Source: an uncultured Nostoc sp. (GTDB taxonomy: Bacteria; Cyanobacteriota; Cyanobacteriia; Cyanobacteriales; Nostocaceae). Taken from it: a stretch of DNA of 64,000 bases. Below, piece after piece: positions 16,878 to 25,547 of this stretch. The position numbers and the translations under genes were made by a program. The stretch covers positions 1-64,000 of the forward strand of contig NZ_CALMFY010000014.1 in the NCBI RefSeq assembly GCF_937863485.1, written 5' to 3'. The notes below the pieces were generated by a model, which was not told the origin of the DNA, searched no databases, and saw only the letters and a program-made list of their open reading frames with translations. The stretch's first letter is position 1. Every line of letters starts with the position of its first letter.

Positions 16878-17591
16878 ATGAAATCTCAAAATTTTCGCAA
16901 GTCCGCTGAGTTATTTGGCGCTATTTGTGGGGGATTACTGATTAGTCTGCCAGTAATTCCTCAAGTAGTAGCACAGCAGTCTCCTCCCAAGGTTAACCCT
17001 TGTCCAAGAATTTTTTACGAAGAACCACATAATAATCAGGTTGTGGTGCCGCCGGGATGTCCTCCTAATGCCCTAACTAAAAGACTAGCTGCTCAAGGGC
17101 TTCTTCCCGTCCCTGCTACCCCATCACCAGAGCAAACAAGATTGAGTGTCGGCGGTGAATCTCCAGGATCAGGTGTCACAACACCACCCCCAGTTCCTAG
17201 CGAGCAAACTCAACAGCCCTCACCAGGCGCGGTTTCTGGCGACCAACCACAACTACTACAACCACGTCAAACTCCCAATGCTACGATCGCCCTAGCAAAT
17301 GGTACAGTTAATATCAGGTTGGTGAATAACACTGCGGCTAATGTAACTTTCCAAGTGATTGGCGATACAGCACCGCGATCGCTACAAGGTAAGTCAGATG
17401 TAACACTGCAAGGTCTAAAGGCACCAGTAACGGTAACATTTGAACGACAAGATGGCGGACAGTTGACCGTGACTCCACAACCTTCTTCCGAGCCAGGAAG
17501 CTTAGAAGTTACATTTAAGGAAGCCACGGATGCAACTCAAGGCAGAAGTACCATGAGAATTGAACGAAACGGTTCTGTCTTCTTGAATTAG
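16878..17591 (+). CDS. Secreted proline-rich hypothetical protein
   Basis: 237 residues from ATG, with AGGAG about 13 bases upstream. A signal peptide spans about residues 1-33 (hydrophobic core then QVVAQQ). The mature part starts with a Cys-containing segment (NPCPRIFYEEPHNNQVVVPP), passes a Pro/Gln/Ser-rich linker (about 75-130) and ends in a beta-rich domain of about 90 residues (ATIALANGTVNIRLVNNTAA onward). I do not recognise a named family. A periplasmic or cell-surface location is inferred from the signal. It lies 150 bases after the histidine kinase on the same strand. Confidence 0.7.
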   Translation: MKSQNFRKSAELFGAICGGLLISLPVIPQVVAQQSPPKVNPCPRIFYEEPHNNQVVVPPGCPPNALTKRLAAQGLLPVPATPSPEQTRLSVGGESPGSGVTTPPPVPSEQTQQPSPGAVSGDQPQLLQPRQTPNATIALANGTVNIRLVNNTAANVTFQVIGDTAPRSLQGKSDVTLQGLKAPVTVTFERQDGGQLTVTPQPSSEPGSLEVTFKEATDATQGRSTMRIERNGSVFLN

Positions 17592-18089
17592 TAAAGGCAG
17601 GGGTAGATTAAGTTTTAGCTGTTCTCAATTCAGTCAACTTAAGCCCTGGCGAATAGAATTCGCGGCTACACAAACAGAGCTTTCCTCCGTGGGCTAAGAG
17701 AAAGTCAAGCTTTTTGGAGGTAAAGTCTTGTGTAGACGCGGTTTCTAACCACCGATTTAACGTTAAGTTGACACCAATGTACAGTTGTACGCCCCTACTC
17801 TCAACGATGCAAAAGATTTCCGATGCCGTCCTCCTACTTCAGCTGAAGCATTTTAGTTAGCTGATCCAGCAATTGCACTTCTTGTTTGCTGTCTTCCAAT
17901 GTCCGCGCCAGTATAATCGCCCTTTTGTAAAAATCGCACTTGCCCAAACTAAGCCTACCTTTTGCCTTGGAAATACAAGCCATTGTTTGATAAAACTTAC
18001 CTGTAAAGTTACAGGTTTAAGTAGAAAGTCTAAAAAGAAGTTTTAAATTGTTAAATTAAATACAATTAATTTACGCATTTATCATGAAT
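17592..18089. other. Intergenic stretch with a possible small remnant gene
   Basis: About 500 bases between convergent genes. It contains common cyanobacterial intergenic words (GAATTCGCGGCTACACAAAC near 17656; AGTTGTACGCCCCTACTC near 17783) and a 49-codon minus-strand frame at 17834-17983 listed separately. Nothing else seen. Confidence 0.5.
17834..17983 (-). pseudogene. Short frame, possible TPR-type remnant
   Basis: A 49-codon frame from ATG reading KCDFYKRAIILARTLEDSKQ and ending QLLDQLTKMLQLK. The pattern resembles the last helix pair of a TPR protein. No ribosome-binding site is seen. It is probably a remnant of a larger gene, but could be chance. Confidence 0.3.
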
Positions 18090-18719
18090 TCAAGATTGAA
18101 CTAAATCTTCCCCAAAGTAAATAGTGCGAATATCTGTGGGTAATTTGTCCTCTAGCATACGATAGCCTTCCTGGAGAGAATTGGCTACAACACTTGGGGC
18201 GATCGCTTCTCCTTCGGCTTGCAAATAGGCGGCGATTCTAGTTTCGCTCCAGTGGAAAGTTTGAGCCATTAACACCATCAATCGCAAAACAGGTGGTAAT
18301 TGGTCTAATGCCTGTTGTACATAGCACCATAATGGCGGCGAAGTTGTTTGAAGAGAATAATGAATTGCTTCTGTGGGTGGTAGCTTAATCTCGTTAATAC
18401 AGAAAGCTGTCATATTAATTAACCAATTTTGCAAGGTTAAGGTTTCCTTACCTAATTCAGAGTCGGTTAAATTTAGTCCACCGAGTTCGTAGTAGATATG
18501 TCGCCAGGTAAGGGCAAACAGATAATCTGCTTGCACAGGCGATCGCGCTGAATGCCGAATTAAGGTATACACTATGGGACTATAGCGGCAAAAAATCACC
18601 GTAAAGTACTTTCCGGCATCTGGATAGCGCTGAAACAGAGTCAGTAGTTCATCGTCACTGTGATGGAACAGCGACTTCACCAGCGGGTGATTAGCTTCGG
18701 GAAAATGAGGAATTTGCAC
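18090..18719 (-). CDS. Sigma-70/ECF-like protein
   Basis: 209 residues with a GTG start. The N-terminal third (DDELLTLFQRYPDAGKYFTV, then ADYLFALTWRHIYYELGG) resembles sigma region 2 of ECF-type factors. The C-terminal part (QALDQLPPVLRLMVLMAQTF, then WSETRIAAYLQAEGE) resembles region 4 with its helix-turn-helix. It should direct RNA polymerase to specific promoters, but the DNA-contact residues are diverged, so its activity as a true sigma factor is uncertain. No anti-sigma gene is adjacent. A VOC-like gene is divergent, 196 bases away. Confidence 0.65.
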   Translation of the reverse strand: MQIPHFPEANHPLVKSLFHHSDDELLTLFQRYPDAGKYFTVIFCRYSPIVYTLIRHSARSPVQADYLFALTWRHIYYELGGLNLTDSELGKETLTLQNWLINMTAFCINEIKLPPTEAIHYSLQTTSPPLWCYVQQALDQLPPVLRLMVLMAQTFHWSETRIAAYLQAEGEAIAPSVVANSLQEGYRMLEDKLPTDIRTIYFGEDLVQS

Positions 18720-18915
18720 AAGTTTTTGAGTTGATAGTTGTTAAAATAGTTTTGGGAATTGCACTCCCGTAATTAATCGCATAATATCTTGGTGTTGCCC
18801 AGTTTGTAGCCCACATTTAGACTACTAGAGTATTGATAAACTAGAAACAAAGACTTAATTTTAGTCTTAATCGACAATCATAAAATCGGCTCCCTTATAG
18901 AATCCTTATTTGTTC

Positions 18916-19512
18916 ATGGTTATAGCAGTTAGTGTGATATCGTTCCTGCTCAGTCCCCTTACCTTAGGCTCCTTTCTCCCTTCCCTGCCCTTAGATAGCC
19001 TGTTCTCCACCCAAGGCATTATGGTGATGCTGCTAGCAGCTTATGCTGGTGCAATGTGGATGTTCCTCACCAGTGCCCCAAAAGTACACACTGTAATGGT
19101 GTCGGATTTGGAGATTGCCCGACAGTTGTATGAAGGGCTGCTAGATTTGCCAGCAGCTGAGGTGCCCTTGCACTATTACTACAACTACGAACAAACTATA
19201 GGCGCAACTGGCATTGATCCACTATATATGTCTACTGGGCCGAGCTTGTCTAACAAAATGATGAATAATGCCACAGATGGGCTGTGGTATCAATTAAAGA
19301 AAAACACCCAGTTACACATTATTACTGGCGCGAGTTTAGGTAGCAAAAATCAGCAACGCCACGTTTGCTTTGACCATGACTGCCTAGAAATGATTTTAAT
19401 GCGAGTCGAAATGCGCGGTTTGAAATTGAAGATTCGCAACCACAAGCCCCTGAATTTTTTGGTCAAGGACTATGAAGGGCGCGTTATTGAGGTAGCAGAG
19501 GTAGCGAATTAG
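18916..19512 (+). CDS. Membrane-anchored VOC/glyoxalase-like protein
   Basis: 198 residues from ATG 18916 (a TTG two codons upstream is also in frame). Two hydrophobic segments near the N-terminus (about 2-22 and 33-52) are followed by VMVSDLEIARQLYEGLLDLP, the typical opening of a vicinal-oxygen-chelate (glyoxalase/bleomycin-resistance) domain, and by HVCFDHDCLEMILMRVEMRG further on. Metal ligands are not clear, so an enzyme activity cannot be assigned. It is probably a conserved cyanobacterial protein of unknown role. It is followed by two short GTAGGCATCGCT repeat units. Confidence 0.7.
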   Translation: MVIAVSVISFLLSPLTLGSFLPSLPLDSLFSTQGIMVMLLAAYAGAMWMFLTSAPKVHTVMVSDLEIARQLYEGLLDLPAAEVPLHYYYNYEQTIGATGIDPLYMSTGPSLSNKMMNNATDGLWYQLKKNTQLHIITGASLGSKNQQRHVCFDHDCLEMILMRVEMRGLKLKIRNHKPLNFLVKDYEGRVIEVAEVAN

Positions 19513-19679
19513 TCATTAGATTTTAGATTATTTCAGGTTGGGTGGTGCGTAGCTTGCTGCCGTAGGCATCGCTCCACCCAATATTTTTATATAGCAGGTG
19601 AGGCGTAGCTTGCCGCCGTAGGCATCGCTCTACCATTGATTATTTAAAGTCATTATGGGGTTTTGCTAAATAAAAGCTT

Positions 19680-19829
19680 ATGACCGTTGAAAAGATGTAC
19701 ACATATCATCTATATGAAACAGATTTCTATGCTTGGACTCAAGAGCAGGTTAGCTTGCTCAAAACTCAACAGTGGGATCAATTAGATACCGACCGCTCTG
19801 TTGAACCTCGCTCGTATTGGGATTTTTGA
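19680..19829 (+). pseudogene. Truncated DUF29 gene
   Basis: ATG opens a frame containing YETDFYAWTQEQVSLLKTQQ and WDQLDTD, the signature start of the cyanobacterial DUF29 family (usually about 150 residues). After about 37 residues it leaves the family and stops 12 codons later (RSVEPRSYWDF). That tail is antisense to the end of the CHAT remnant on the other strand. The gene has been cut by recombination. Confidence 0.7.
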
Positions 19830-20384
19830 ATCTGGGCTTCTTCAAATTCCGTTTTTGCGTGATTATATAGTTTTTTAATATCCTTCCTCTTCAGCAATTC
19901 CTCTTTCTTAAGTTCGCGCAGTTTGATTTGGGCTTGCTGTAAAGCTTCAGGACGGCTATTACCTTCTTGTCGCTGCTGGTAGTAGAAAATGGAAAATAAT
20001 GCTGTGGCTAAATCATTAACTGACCACAGAGTACTAACTACACTTTTAGCACCAGCACACAAAAAGCCAGTGGAGAGAGTCAGAATATCATCAGTTAGAG
20101 AAGGAATACCCATATTGGTAAATTTTTCACGGTTATACACTTGCAAGGCATTTTGATAGCAAATAATCGCTGTCTCCAAATTTTTTGCTCGTTCTCCACG
20201 TAGCCTTCTACAGTATGCATTCCCAAGACTATTTTGGGCAGTAGCCCATTCTTATTGATATGCTTTGGAGCTGGGAGTTGCCATTGCTGTCGTGTGTTAC
20301 CTGCAATACCTCAAGCAAGAAATCGAGATAGTATTTGTGGTTTTGTCTTCCTTTTGTTTTTTGAGTATCGAATCCTTTCGTCAT
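19778..20384 (-). pseudogene. Decayed TPR-CHAT protein gene
   Basis: Three pieces of one gene can be read. The first is at 20229-20384 (ATG; KYYLDFLLEVLQVTHDSNGN). After a frameshift and a TAA comes a TPR segment, TAQNSLGNAY then LETAIICYQNALQVYNREKF. This is joined directly to the end of a CHAT (caspase-like) domain: LTLSTGFLCAGAKSVVSTLW, SVNDLATALFSIFYYQQR. The catalytic His/Cys region and most of the TPR array are missing, so no active protease is possible. The 133-codon frame at 19778-20179 is only the last piece and starts at a TTG. Confidence 0.75.
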
Positions 20385-20401
20385 CTGAATTCAGCTATTT
20401 T

Positions 20402-20595
20402 TTATTTATAGTTATCAAAAATTTCTGCCAACTTCTCTAGCAATTCTTCAGCTAAATCCAACAACTACTCAGTAATGGTTTTGGTGGATTTTCTGGTTGC
20501 TCCTCTTCAGGAATCATCCTGATGAAAAAAGCCAGCAAATCTTTGGGGATTTCCCCATTGATATCTAGATAAAGTTCCCAAGTCCAGGTCACTTC
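20402..20595 (-). pseudogene. Remnant of a second unrecognised gene upstream of the CHAT remnant
   Basis: An open frame reads WTWELYLDINGEIPKDLLAF and continues to EEEQPENPPKPL. After a frameshift a second frame continues LLDLAEELLEKLAEIFDNYK to a stop at 20402. Together they look like the C-terminal part of one gene lying just before the TPR-CHAT gene, as if they once formed an operon. I do not recognise the family. Confidence 0.5.
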
Positions 20596-20696
20596 CTAGC
20601 TCACAGTATAGTATTCCTTATAAGGAATGTTAATCGTATTATTCTTTTAAAGGAATATCAGATAGAATAAGTGAGTGCAACTTAGGCAATAAAAAT

Positions 20697-20724
20697 GGTG
20701 CGTTATGGCTTTGCCTAACGCACC
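20697..20724. terminator. GGTGCGTTA hairpin, possible terminator of lysS
   Basis: GGTGCGTTA and TAACGCACC form a 9-bp perfect stem around a 10-base loop, 26 bases past the lysS stop. The same element occurs at 24405-24430 and, diverged, at 35217-35244. Confidence 0.5.
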
Positions 20725-20749
20725 CTACTGTTGAATAGCAGTTACTAAC

Positions 20750-22435
20750 TCAACTCAATTGTTCAAACTTAAATTTCCCTTTAATAAACTTGTTAAAGTA
20801 TTGACCTTTAGACGGTGCATTATCTAAGTCTTCCTTGACACTAGGAGGTACTTTGAAATACTCGTAAACACTTCCACTATCAAATTCAATAGTCAGTGTT
20901 TGAGTTTTTGGATCGTAGCTAAATTCCTTAATAACGCTGCCTTCGGGCTTGAGTAGAGGGAAGGCGATCGCATCCCGAATACTGGCACAATCAGTTAATA
21001 ACATTACCAACCGATCAATCCCAATCCCTAAACCACCTGTAGGTGGCATTCCATATTCAAGGGCTGTCAAAAAGTCTTCATCTACACCTTGCGCTTCCAA
21101 GTCACCAGCAGCTTTTCTTTCAGCTTGTGCTTCTAAGCGTTCTCTTTGCTCGATAGGATCGGTAAGTTCTGAGAAGCTATTGGCAGTCTCCCGCCCTACT
21201 ATAAATAACTCAAATCTTTCTACCAAACCAGGTTGAGAACGGTGGGGTTTTGCTAGGGGCGAAATTTCTACAGGGTAATCAATTACAAAGGTAGGTTGAA
21301 TTAAATTGGCCTCTACTTTCTCTTCAAAGGCTAAATTTAGTAACTTACCAATTGATTGGGCTTCATCTACACTAGGAATACTAGCATTTTTACTTGCTGT
21401 TTTTGCTTCTTCCAAAGTTTGGAAAGAATTAAAATCTAAACCCGTAACTTCTTTAACTAAATCGTGCATTGTCACCCGCCGCCAAGGTGGTGTTAAATCT
21501 ATAGGTTCCCCTTGGTAGGTAATTTGCAATGTGCCGAGTACCTCTTGGGCGACAGTGGTAATAATCCCTTCTGTCAGCGCCATCATATCGTTGTAGTCGG
21601 CGTAGGCTTGGTAAAGTTCAATTGTCGTAAATTCAGGATTGTGTCGAGTCGAAATTCCCTCATTGCGGAAAACCCGCCCCAATTCAAACACCTTTTCAAA
21701 ACCACCCACAATCAAGCGCTTGAGATGAAGTTCTGTGGCAATTCGCAGATACAACTCCATTTCTAAAGTGTTGTGGTAGGTGATAAATGGACGCGCGTCT
21801 GCACCCCCAGTCTCACTTTGCAAAACCGGCGTTTCAATTTCCAAAAAATCCCGTTCTTCCAAATAACGACGAATCCCAGCAGTAATTTGGGCACGACGGC
21901 GGAAAGTTTGCCGCACTTCCGGGTTAACAATCAAGTCAACGTAGCGCTGACGGTAGCGCTTGGCAACATCCGTTAATCCATGCCACTTGTCGGGTAAGGG
22001 CAACAGGGATTTAGTGAGGATAGTATATTGTTTAACGTAGACAGATAATTCGCCCTTTTCAGTCCGTTTAATAGTACCTTTGGCTCCCAGGATGTCACCT
22101 GCATCTGTGAGTTGTTTCAAGTGATTAAAGGCATCAGCATCAATATCTGCCATGCTTTCTTGGATGCGATTTTTATCCAGATAAAGCTGAATTGTGCCGG
22201 TTTCATCTTGCAAAGTGAAGAAAGCTAATTTACCAAAAACGCGACGCGCCATAATGCGTCCGGCTATAGCAACTTCTAAATCAACTTCTTCACCACTGGG
22301 TAAATTGGCAAATTTTTCTTGCAACTGCGCTGCATGATGGGTAGATTCCCAACGATAGGCATAGGGATTAGTCCCTAGCTGCTTGAGTTGTTCTACTTTC
22401 TCCAGCCTTGCGGCTCGGATATCTTCTTCCGACAT
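20750..22435 (-). CDS. lysS: Lysyl-tRNA synthetase with C-terminal KTSC domain
   Basis: 561 residues. A class II synthetase with an N-terminal OB-fold anticodon-binding domain (about 45-165: [20 protein letters not shown]) and a catalytic core with motif 2 ([20 protein letters not shown]) and motif 3 ([14 protein letters not shown]). About 62 extra residues at the C-terminus ([20 protein letters not shown], then [12 protein letters not shown]) form a KTSC domain, known as a C-terminal addition in some bacterial LysRS. It charges tRNA-Lys in the cytosol. ATG start. No tRNA or T-box-like leader is seen. The KTSC function is not established. Confidence 0.96.
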   Translation of the reverse strand: MSEEDIRAARLEKVEQLKQLGTNPYAYRWESTHHAAQLQEKFANLPSGEEVDLEVAIAGRIMARRVFGKLAFFTLQDETGTIQLYLDKNRIQESMADIDADAFNHLKQLTDAGDILGAKGTIKRTEKGELSVYVKQYTILTKSLLPLPDKWHGLTDVAKRYRQRYVDLIVNPEVRQTFRRRAQITAGIRRYLEERDFLEIETPVLQSETGGADARPFITYHNTLEMELYLRIATELHLKRLIVGGFEKVFELGRVFRNEGISTRHNPEFTTIELYQAYADYNDMMALTEGIITTVAQEVLGTLQITYQGEPIDLTPPWRRVTMHDLVKEVTGLDFNSFQTLEEAKTASKNASIPSVDEAQSIGKLLNLAFEEKVEANLIQPTFVIDYPVEISPLAKPHRSQPGLVERFELFIVGRETANSFSELTDPIEQRERLEAQAERKAAGDLEAQGVDEDFLTALEYGMPPTGGLGIGIDRLVMLLTDCASIRDAIAFPLLKPEGSVIKEFSYDPKTQTLTIEFDSGSVYEYFKVPPSVKEDLDNAPSKGQYFNKFIKGKFKFEQLS

Positions 22436-22825
22436 GGTAACGAACTAAATAGGGCAACATTAATTATAGATGTTGCAAAAGTTGAGAGTAAGAGATATTT
22501 GCACTTTGCAGATGATCATATCGCCTAAAAGTGATGTGCGTAGGCGTAGTCCGCCGCAGGCTACCGCAATCGCGCAGCGTCTCCAAGAGTTGGACGCAAA
22601 GGACACATAGACGCAGCAGCGGCTACTCTGCGAGAACGCTAAGAGCGAACCTGCAGGGTAGGAATAAGAGTTTCAGAGAGTTCTTGCGTAAGTGTTGAGT
22701 AGGTGAAATACCTATAAGAAAAAGTGCGATCGCTTGATCGCATTTTATCCAAAAGGCTGTCAGAGAAAATATTATTGATATCTTCTATAACAAAGGCTCA
22801 AAATTTTACTCTGTAAGTCAAACCT
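22436..22825. other. Intergenic stretch with repeat family C
   Basis: Gap between the Spy-like gene and lysS, both minus-strand. It holds the inverted copy of a ~110-bp repeat (22566-22692) and a GCGATCGC-centred short palindrome near 22730-22742. I see no gene. Confidence 0.6.
22566..22692 (-). repeat. Interspersed repeat family C, copy 1
   Basis: On the minus strand it reads CTTACGCAAGAACTCTCTGA, TTCCTACCCTGC, GCGTCTATGTGTCCTTTGCG and AGACGCTGCGCGA in order. The plus-strand copy at 35053-35156 has the same blocks in the same order with a shorter middle. Confidence 0.75.
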
Positions 22826-23251
22826 TTATTTCTCTACTATTTTTGGCGAATGCCTAGATGAAACAGCTTTCATTTTCAAGTTAGTAAATTGCATGATCGC
22901 CTTTACTAAATCTTGCTGTTCTGGTTGCAAATTCAGTTTTACTAAGGCTTGATTGATATTATTACCAGCCCGGAGATTGTGAGTAAGTTGGGCACGTTGC
23001 GATGTATTTAAGACTGCCTCAATTTCCCTGTTTCTTCTCTGACGCACAGCCTGGAGTTGTTGGCTTTGTAAGGGAGTCAGGTTAATCTTCGACGAGGTGG
23101 AGTAGCTTGTAGTTTTGGTAGTTTGGGTGAAAATGACACCAGAAGTAGTATGGAGTTGAACGGGTGCAGCTAAGGCAATTCCAGGCATGAAAAGGACAAG
23201 AGCTAGAATAGCAGCGAACACAGAAAGCCGTTTTGTCAAGTGAATTGCCAT
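22826..23251 (-). CDS. Secreted Spy/CpxP-like helical protein
   Basis: 141 residues from ATG with a signal peptide (about 1-28, ending ALAAP). The mature part has an LTPLQSQQLQAVRQRRNREI segment and a second LNLQPEQQDL segment. These resemble the LTxxQ motifs of Spy/CpxP-type periplasmic proteins, which act as chaperones or envelope-stress modulators. Homology is weak by eye. The gene lies upstream of lysS on the same strand with a 390-base repeat-filled gap, so co-transcription is not assured. Confidence 0.65.
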   Translation of the reverse strand: MAIHLTKRLSVFAAILALVLFMPGIALAAPVQLHTTSGVIFTQTTKTTSYSTSSKINLTPLQSQQLQAVRQRRNREIEAVLNTSQRAQLTHNLRAGNNINQALVKLNLQPEQQDLVKAIMQFTNLKMKAVSSRHSPKIVEK

Positions 23252-23603
23252 ATTGAGAAATGCCTACATCTAATTTAATGCTGAGATATAGTTAAGCAAT
23301 TTTCAAGTCTTAATTTTGAATCTTGAATTTATCCTACCTCCAACAGAATGGTAGTCCAGCTAGAAAATATTATCCGCTTTGAGAGAATCCAAAAAAAACT
23401 AGAGTGGCAAAGTTAACTGGATTAGCAGTACTTTCAGTTTATCCAAGTAAGCAAGAGGAGTTTTACGTTTGCCAAAATATAGACTCAAATCCAAGTTTGT
23501 ACAAAATTATCGTTTGACTGCTCATTTCTGTTAATCTGTCAATGCGTAAGTGCTGATAAAATTTGGTTGCTGGAATTCCCAACAACCAAAGAGATATGAG
23601 AAA
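23252..23603. other. Divergent promoter region, no gene seen
   Basis: AT-rich gap between the Spy-like gene and the PEP-CTERM gene. I see no repeat family, hairpin or convincing reading frame. Promoters for both genes should be here. Confidence 0.5.
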
Positions 23604-24346
23604 ATGAAAAAATAAATAAAATCCTTGTAACTACCTTGGCATTTTATCTATGCTTTGGTGGAGCAGCACAGGCTCGTAGCATTATTAGCATAAGTCCGCC
23701 TACGGGGCCAGGTCAGGGCGATATATTCTGTACACAAGTTCAAACTCCCGTTAATACGCCATTTCCTAATAACGACAACAGCACAGCTGCAAGCCCGAAT
23801 CAGATTCTCAACTTCCCTGGCTTATCTTGTACACCTAAAACCTTTCAAGCTATAGCCCCGATTGATACTCAATTGTTCGTTGAACCTTCAGCAGGGACAA
23901 CAGAGTATTTTTTTACCGAAACAGGTGTAAATAATACTAACTCTACTTGGAGCGGGTTTAGTTTTAAGATTGGCTTCGGAGTTAATGATGACTTCGGACC
24001 GCCTGAATTAATTCTAGTCCCCTATGGCTTTGCGATTCCAGATTTTGACTTCAACGGTTCAAGCTCTGACCCTCAGCCTACCTCGTCTAAATTTACGCAA
24101 CTGCTCCAGGATGGTTCTTTCTATTTGCAGTGGTCTGGGGGATCGGTTGCTCCTGGCGAGTCCGTCGATTTCACGTTTTCTGTTGATGTTCCCGATGATT
24201 TAGACGGAAACGATTTCTCTTCTTCTTTCACAATTCGTGAACTTCCTAGTGCTAAACCTGTTCCTGAACCCACTTCCATTCATGGCGTTCTAATTATACT
24301 AGGTATACTCAGTTCAAGGTTAGCTCTTAAACATAAAAGAAAGTAG
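23604..24346 (+). pseudogene. PEP-CTERM protein gene with a frameshift in its signal peptide
   Basis: The expected start is ATG 23604, followed by a run of six A. Read straight it stops after MKK. With one more A it reads MKKINKILVTTLAFYLCFGG then AAQARS, a normal signal peptide, in the frame that stays open to 24346. The mature ~220 residues are beta-rich and end in KPVPEPTS, a hydrophobic stretch and KHKRK, a PEP-CTERM sorting signal. The only in-frame start for the long frame is a TTG at 23636, which would leave a short signal. Either the gene is off by one base in a poly-A tract, or a non-standard start is used. Function unknown. Confidence 0.7.
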
Positions 24347-24404
24347 CAATTACCGAACAAAGGTAGTGTTACGGAGCGTGTAACCTATTGGATAAGCTGG
24401 ATGT

Positions 24405-24430
24405 GGTGCGTTAACCTTGTCTAACGCACC
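24405..24430. terminator. GGTGCGTTA hairpin between convergent genes
   Basis: GGTGCGTTA-ACCTTGTC-TAACGCACC forms a 9-bp perfect stem with an 8-base loop. It sits between the convergent PEP-CTERM and M48 genes and could end transcription from either side. Confidence 0.55.
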
Positions 24431-24440
24431 CTAAAACAAT

Positions 24441-25403
24441 TTACTCAGACCTTCTGAATCTGTCGATTTCTCGTTGTAATTCTTCAATTTGTTGGCGTAA
24501 AGCTTCTGTTTCATTTGCGGAAGATTCGGCTGCAACATTTACTGATCCGGAAGCAGGCGATCGCTGATAATTTCCTCGGCGAATTTGCTGGTATTCTTCG
24601 GATATTGCCCACGCCCGTAAGTAATGCAAGCGTTCAACAGGGAAAGGATGGCTCAACATCATACCCTGAGCGCCATTGTACATTAAGAATTTATACACCT
24701 GATTCAGTCCATCTTCATCCAGTGCCTGATAATTTTCTGACTGCTTGATAAACTCTTGTAAACTACATTCATTGGCATATTTGTTACTACCGCCAGAGAG
24801 TTTCATCATCGTTGACATCACGGGATTCAAGTCATCCATCACCAGAAGTGCGGCACGATCTGAGGATAACTCGGCTTTCCGCCGCCACTCAAAAAAGGCG
24901 TAAATCAAGCCTTGTGTAACAAGATTACCGATGCCGAAGGTCAATTCTCCCAAGGCAGAAGCAGCACTCATCGCCCACATCGCCATTTGAATTAAAATAG
25001 TATGACCACATTTAATATGCCCCAGTTCATGGGCTAGCACCGCCCGAATTTCGGCTTCGTCTAGTAAGTCTAGTATCCCTGTATTTATGACTATGTAAGG
25101 ATTCTCTTGCCCCAGTGCATAGCTATTTGCTTGGGGATTTTGCGAGACAAACAGTGTCGGTTCTGGGTAAATGTCCAAATCTCGGACGCATTCCCGAAAC
25201 ATCTGGTAAATAGTGGAATATTGACGCGGCCCGACTTGGATGGTGTTACCCATTAGATAGACTAATTGAGGGCGTTCGTAGATAAATTCCACAAATTTAC
25301 GAGCGATTAAATCAAATCCCGGTAAATTTCGTAAAGCTTGCTCGGCTTGGCGATCTAGTGGATGCCTAAAGGCTTCGCTGGAAATTCCTGTGTAAGTTGG
25401 CAT
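24441..25403 (-). CDS. M48 family zinc metalloprotease
   Basis: 320 residues from ATG. The zinc site is HELGH (His125, Glu126, His129), followed by an apparent membrane-associated hydrophobic segment (about 137-170) and the third ligand Glu in RRKAELSSDRAALLVMDD. The DRAA motif is typical of M48/HtpX-like proteases. The C-terminus (about 290-320, NETEALRQQIEELQREIDRF) forms a short coiled coil. There is no N-terminal transmembrane pair as in classic HtpX, so this is a soluble or peripherally bound cyanobacterial variant. It is divergent from the helicase-like gene 144 bases away. Confidence 0.9.
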   Translation of the reverse strand: MPTYTGISSEAFRHPLDRQAEQALRNLPGFDLIARKFVEFIYERPQLVYLMGNTIQVGPRQYSTIYQMFRECVRDLDIYPEPTLFVSQNPQANSYALGQENPYIVINTGILDLLDEAEIRAVLAHELGHIKCGHTILIQMAMWAMSAASALGELTFGIGNLVTQGLIYAFFEWRRKAELSSDRAALLVMDDLNPVMSTMMKLSGGSNKYANECSLQEFIKQSENYQALDEDGLNQVYKFLMYNGAQGMMLSHPFPVERLHYLRAWAISEEYQQIRRGNYQRSPASGSVNVAAESSANETEALRQQIEELQREIDRFRRSE

Positions 25404-25547
25404 AATTCAGGGTATTGGGTCAGTGAACACTTATTAGTGAACAGTTATCAATAAACAGTCTATTAACTGGTAACTGAGAGCTGAGAACTGAATAATAGAA
25501 ATGGGGCAATTGGAAGTAAAAGTCACTTTGTATGGAATTAAAAGCGT

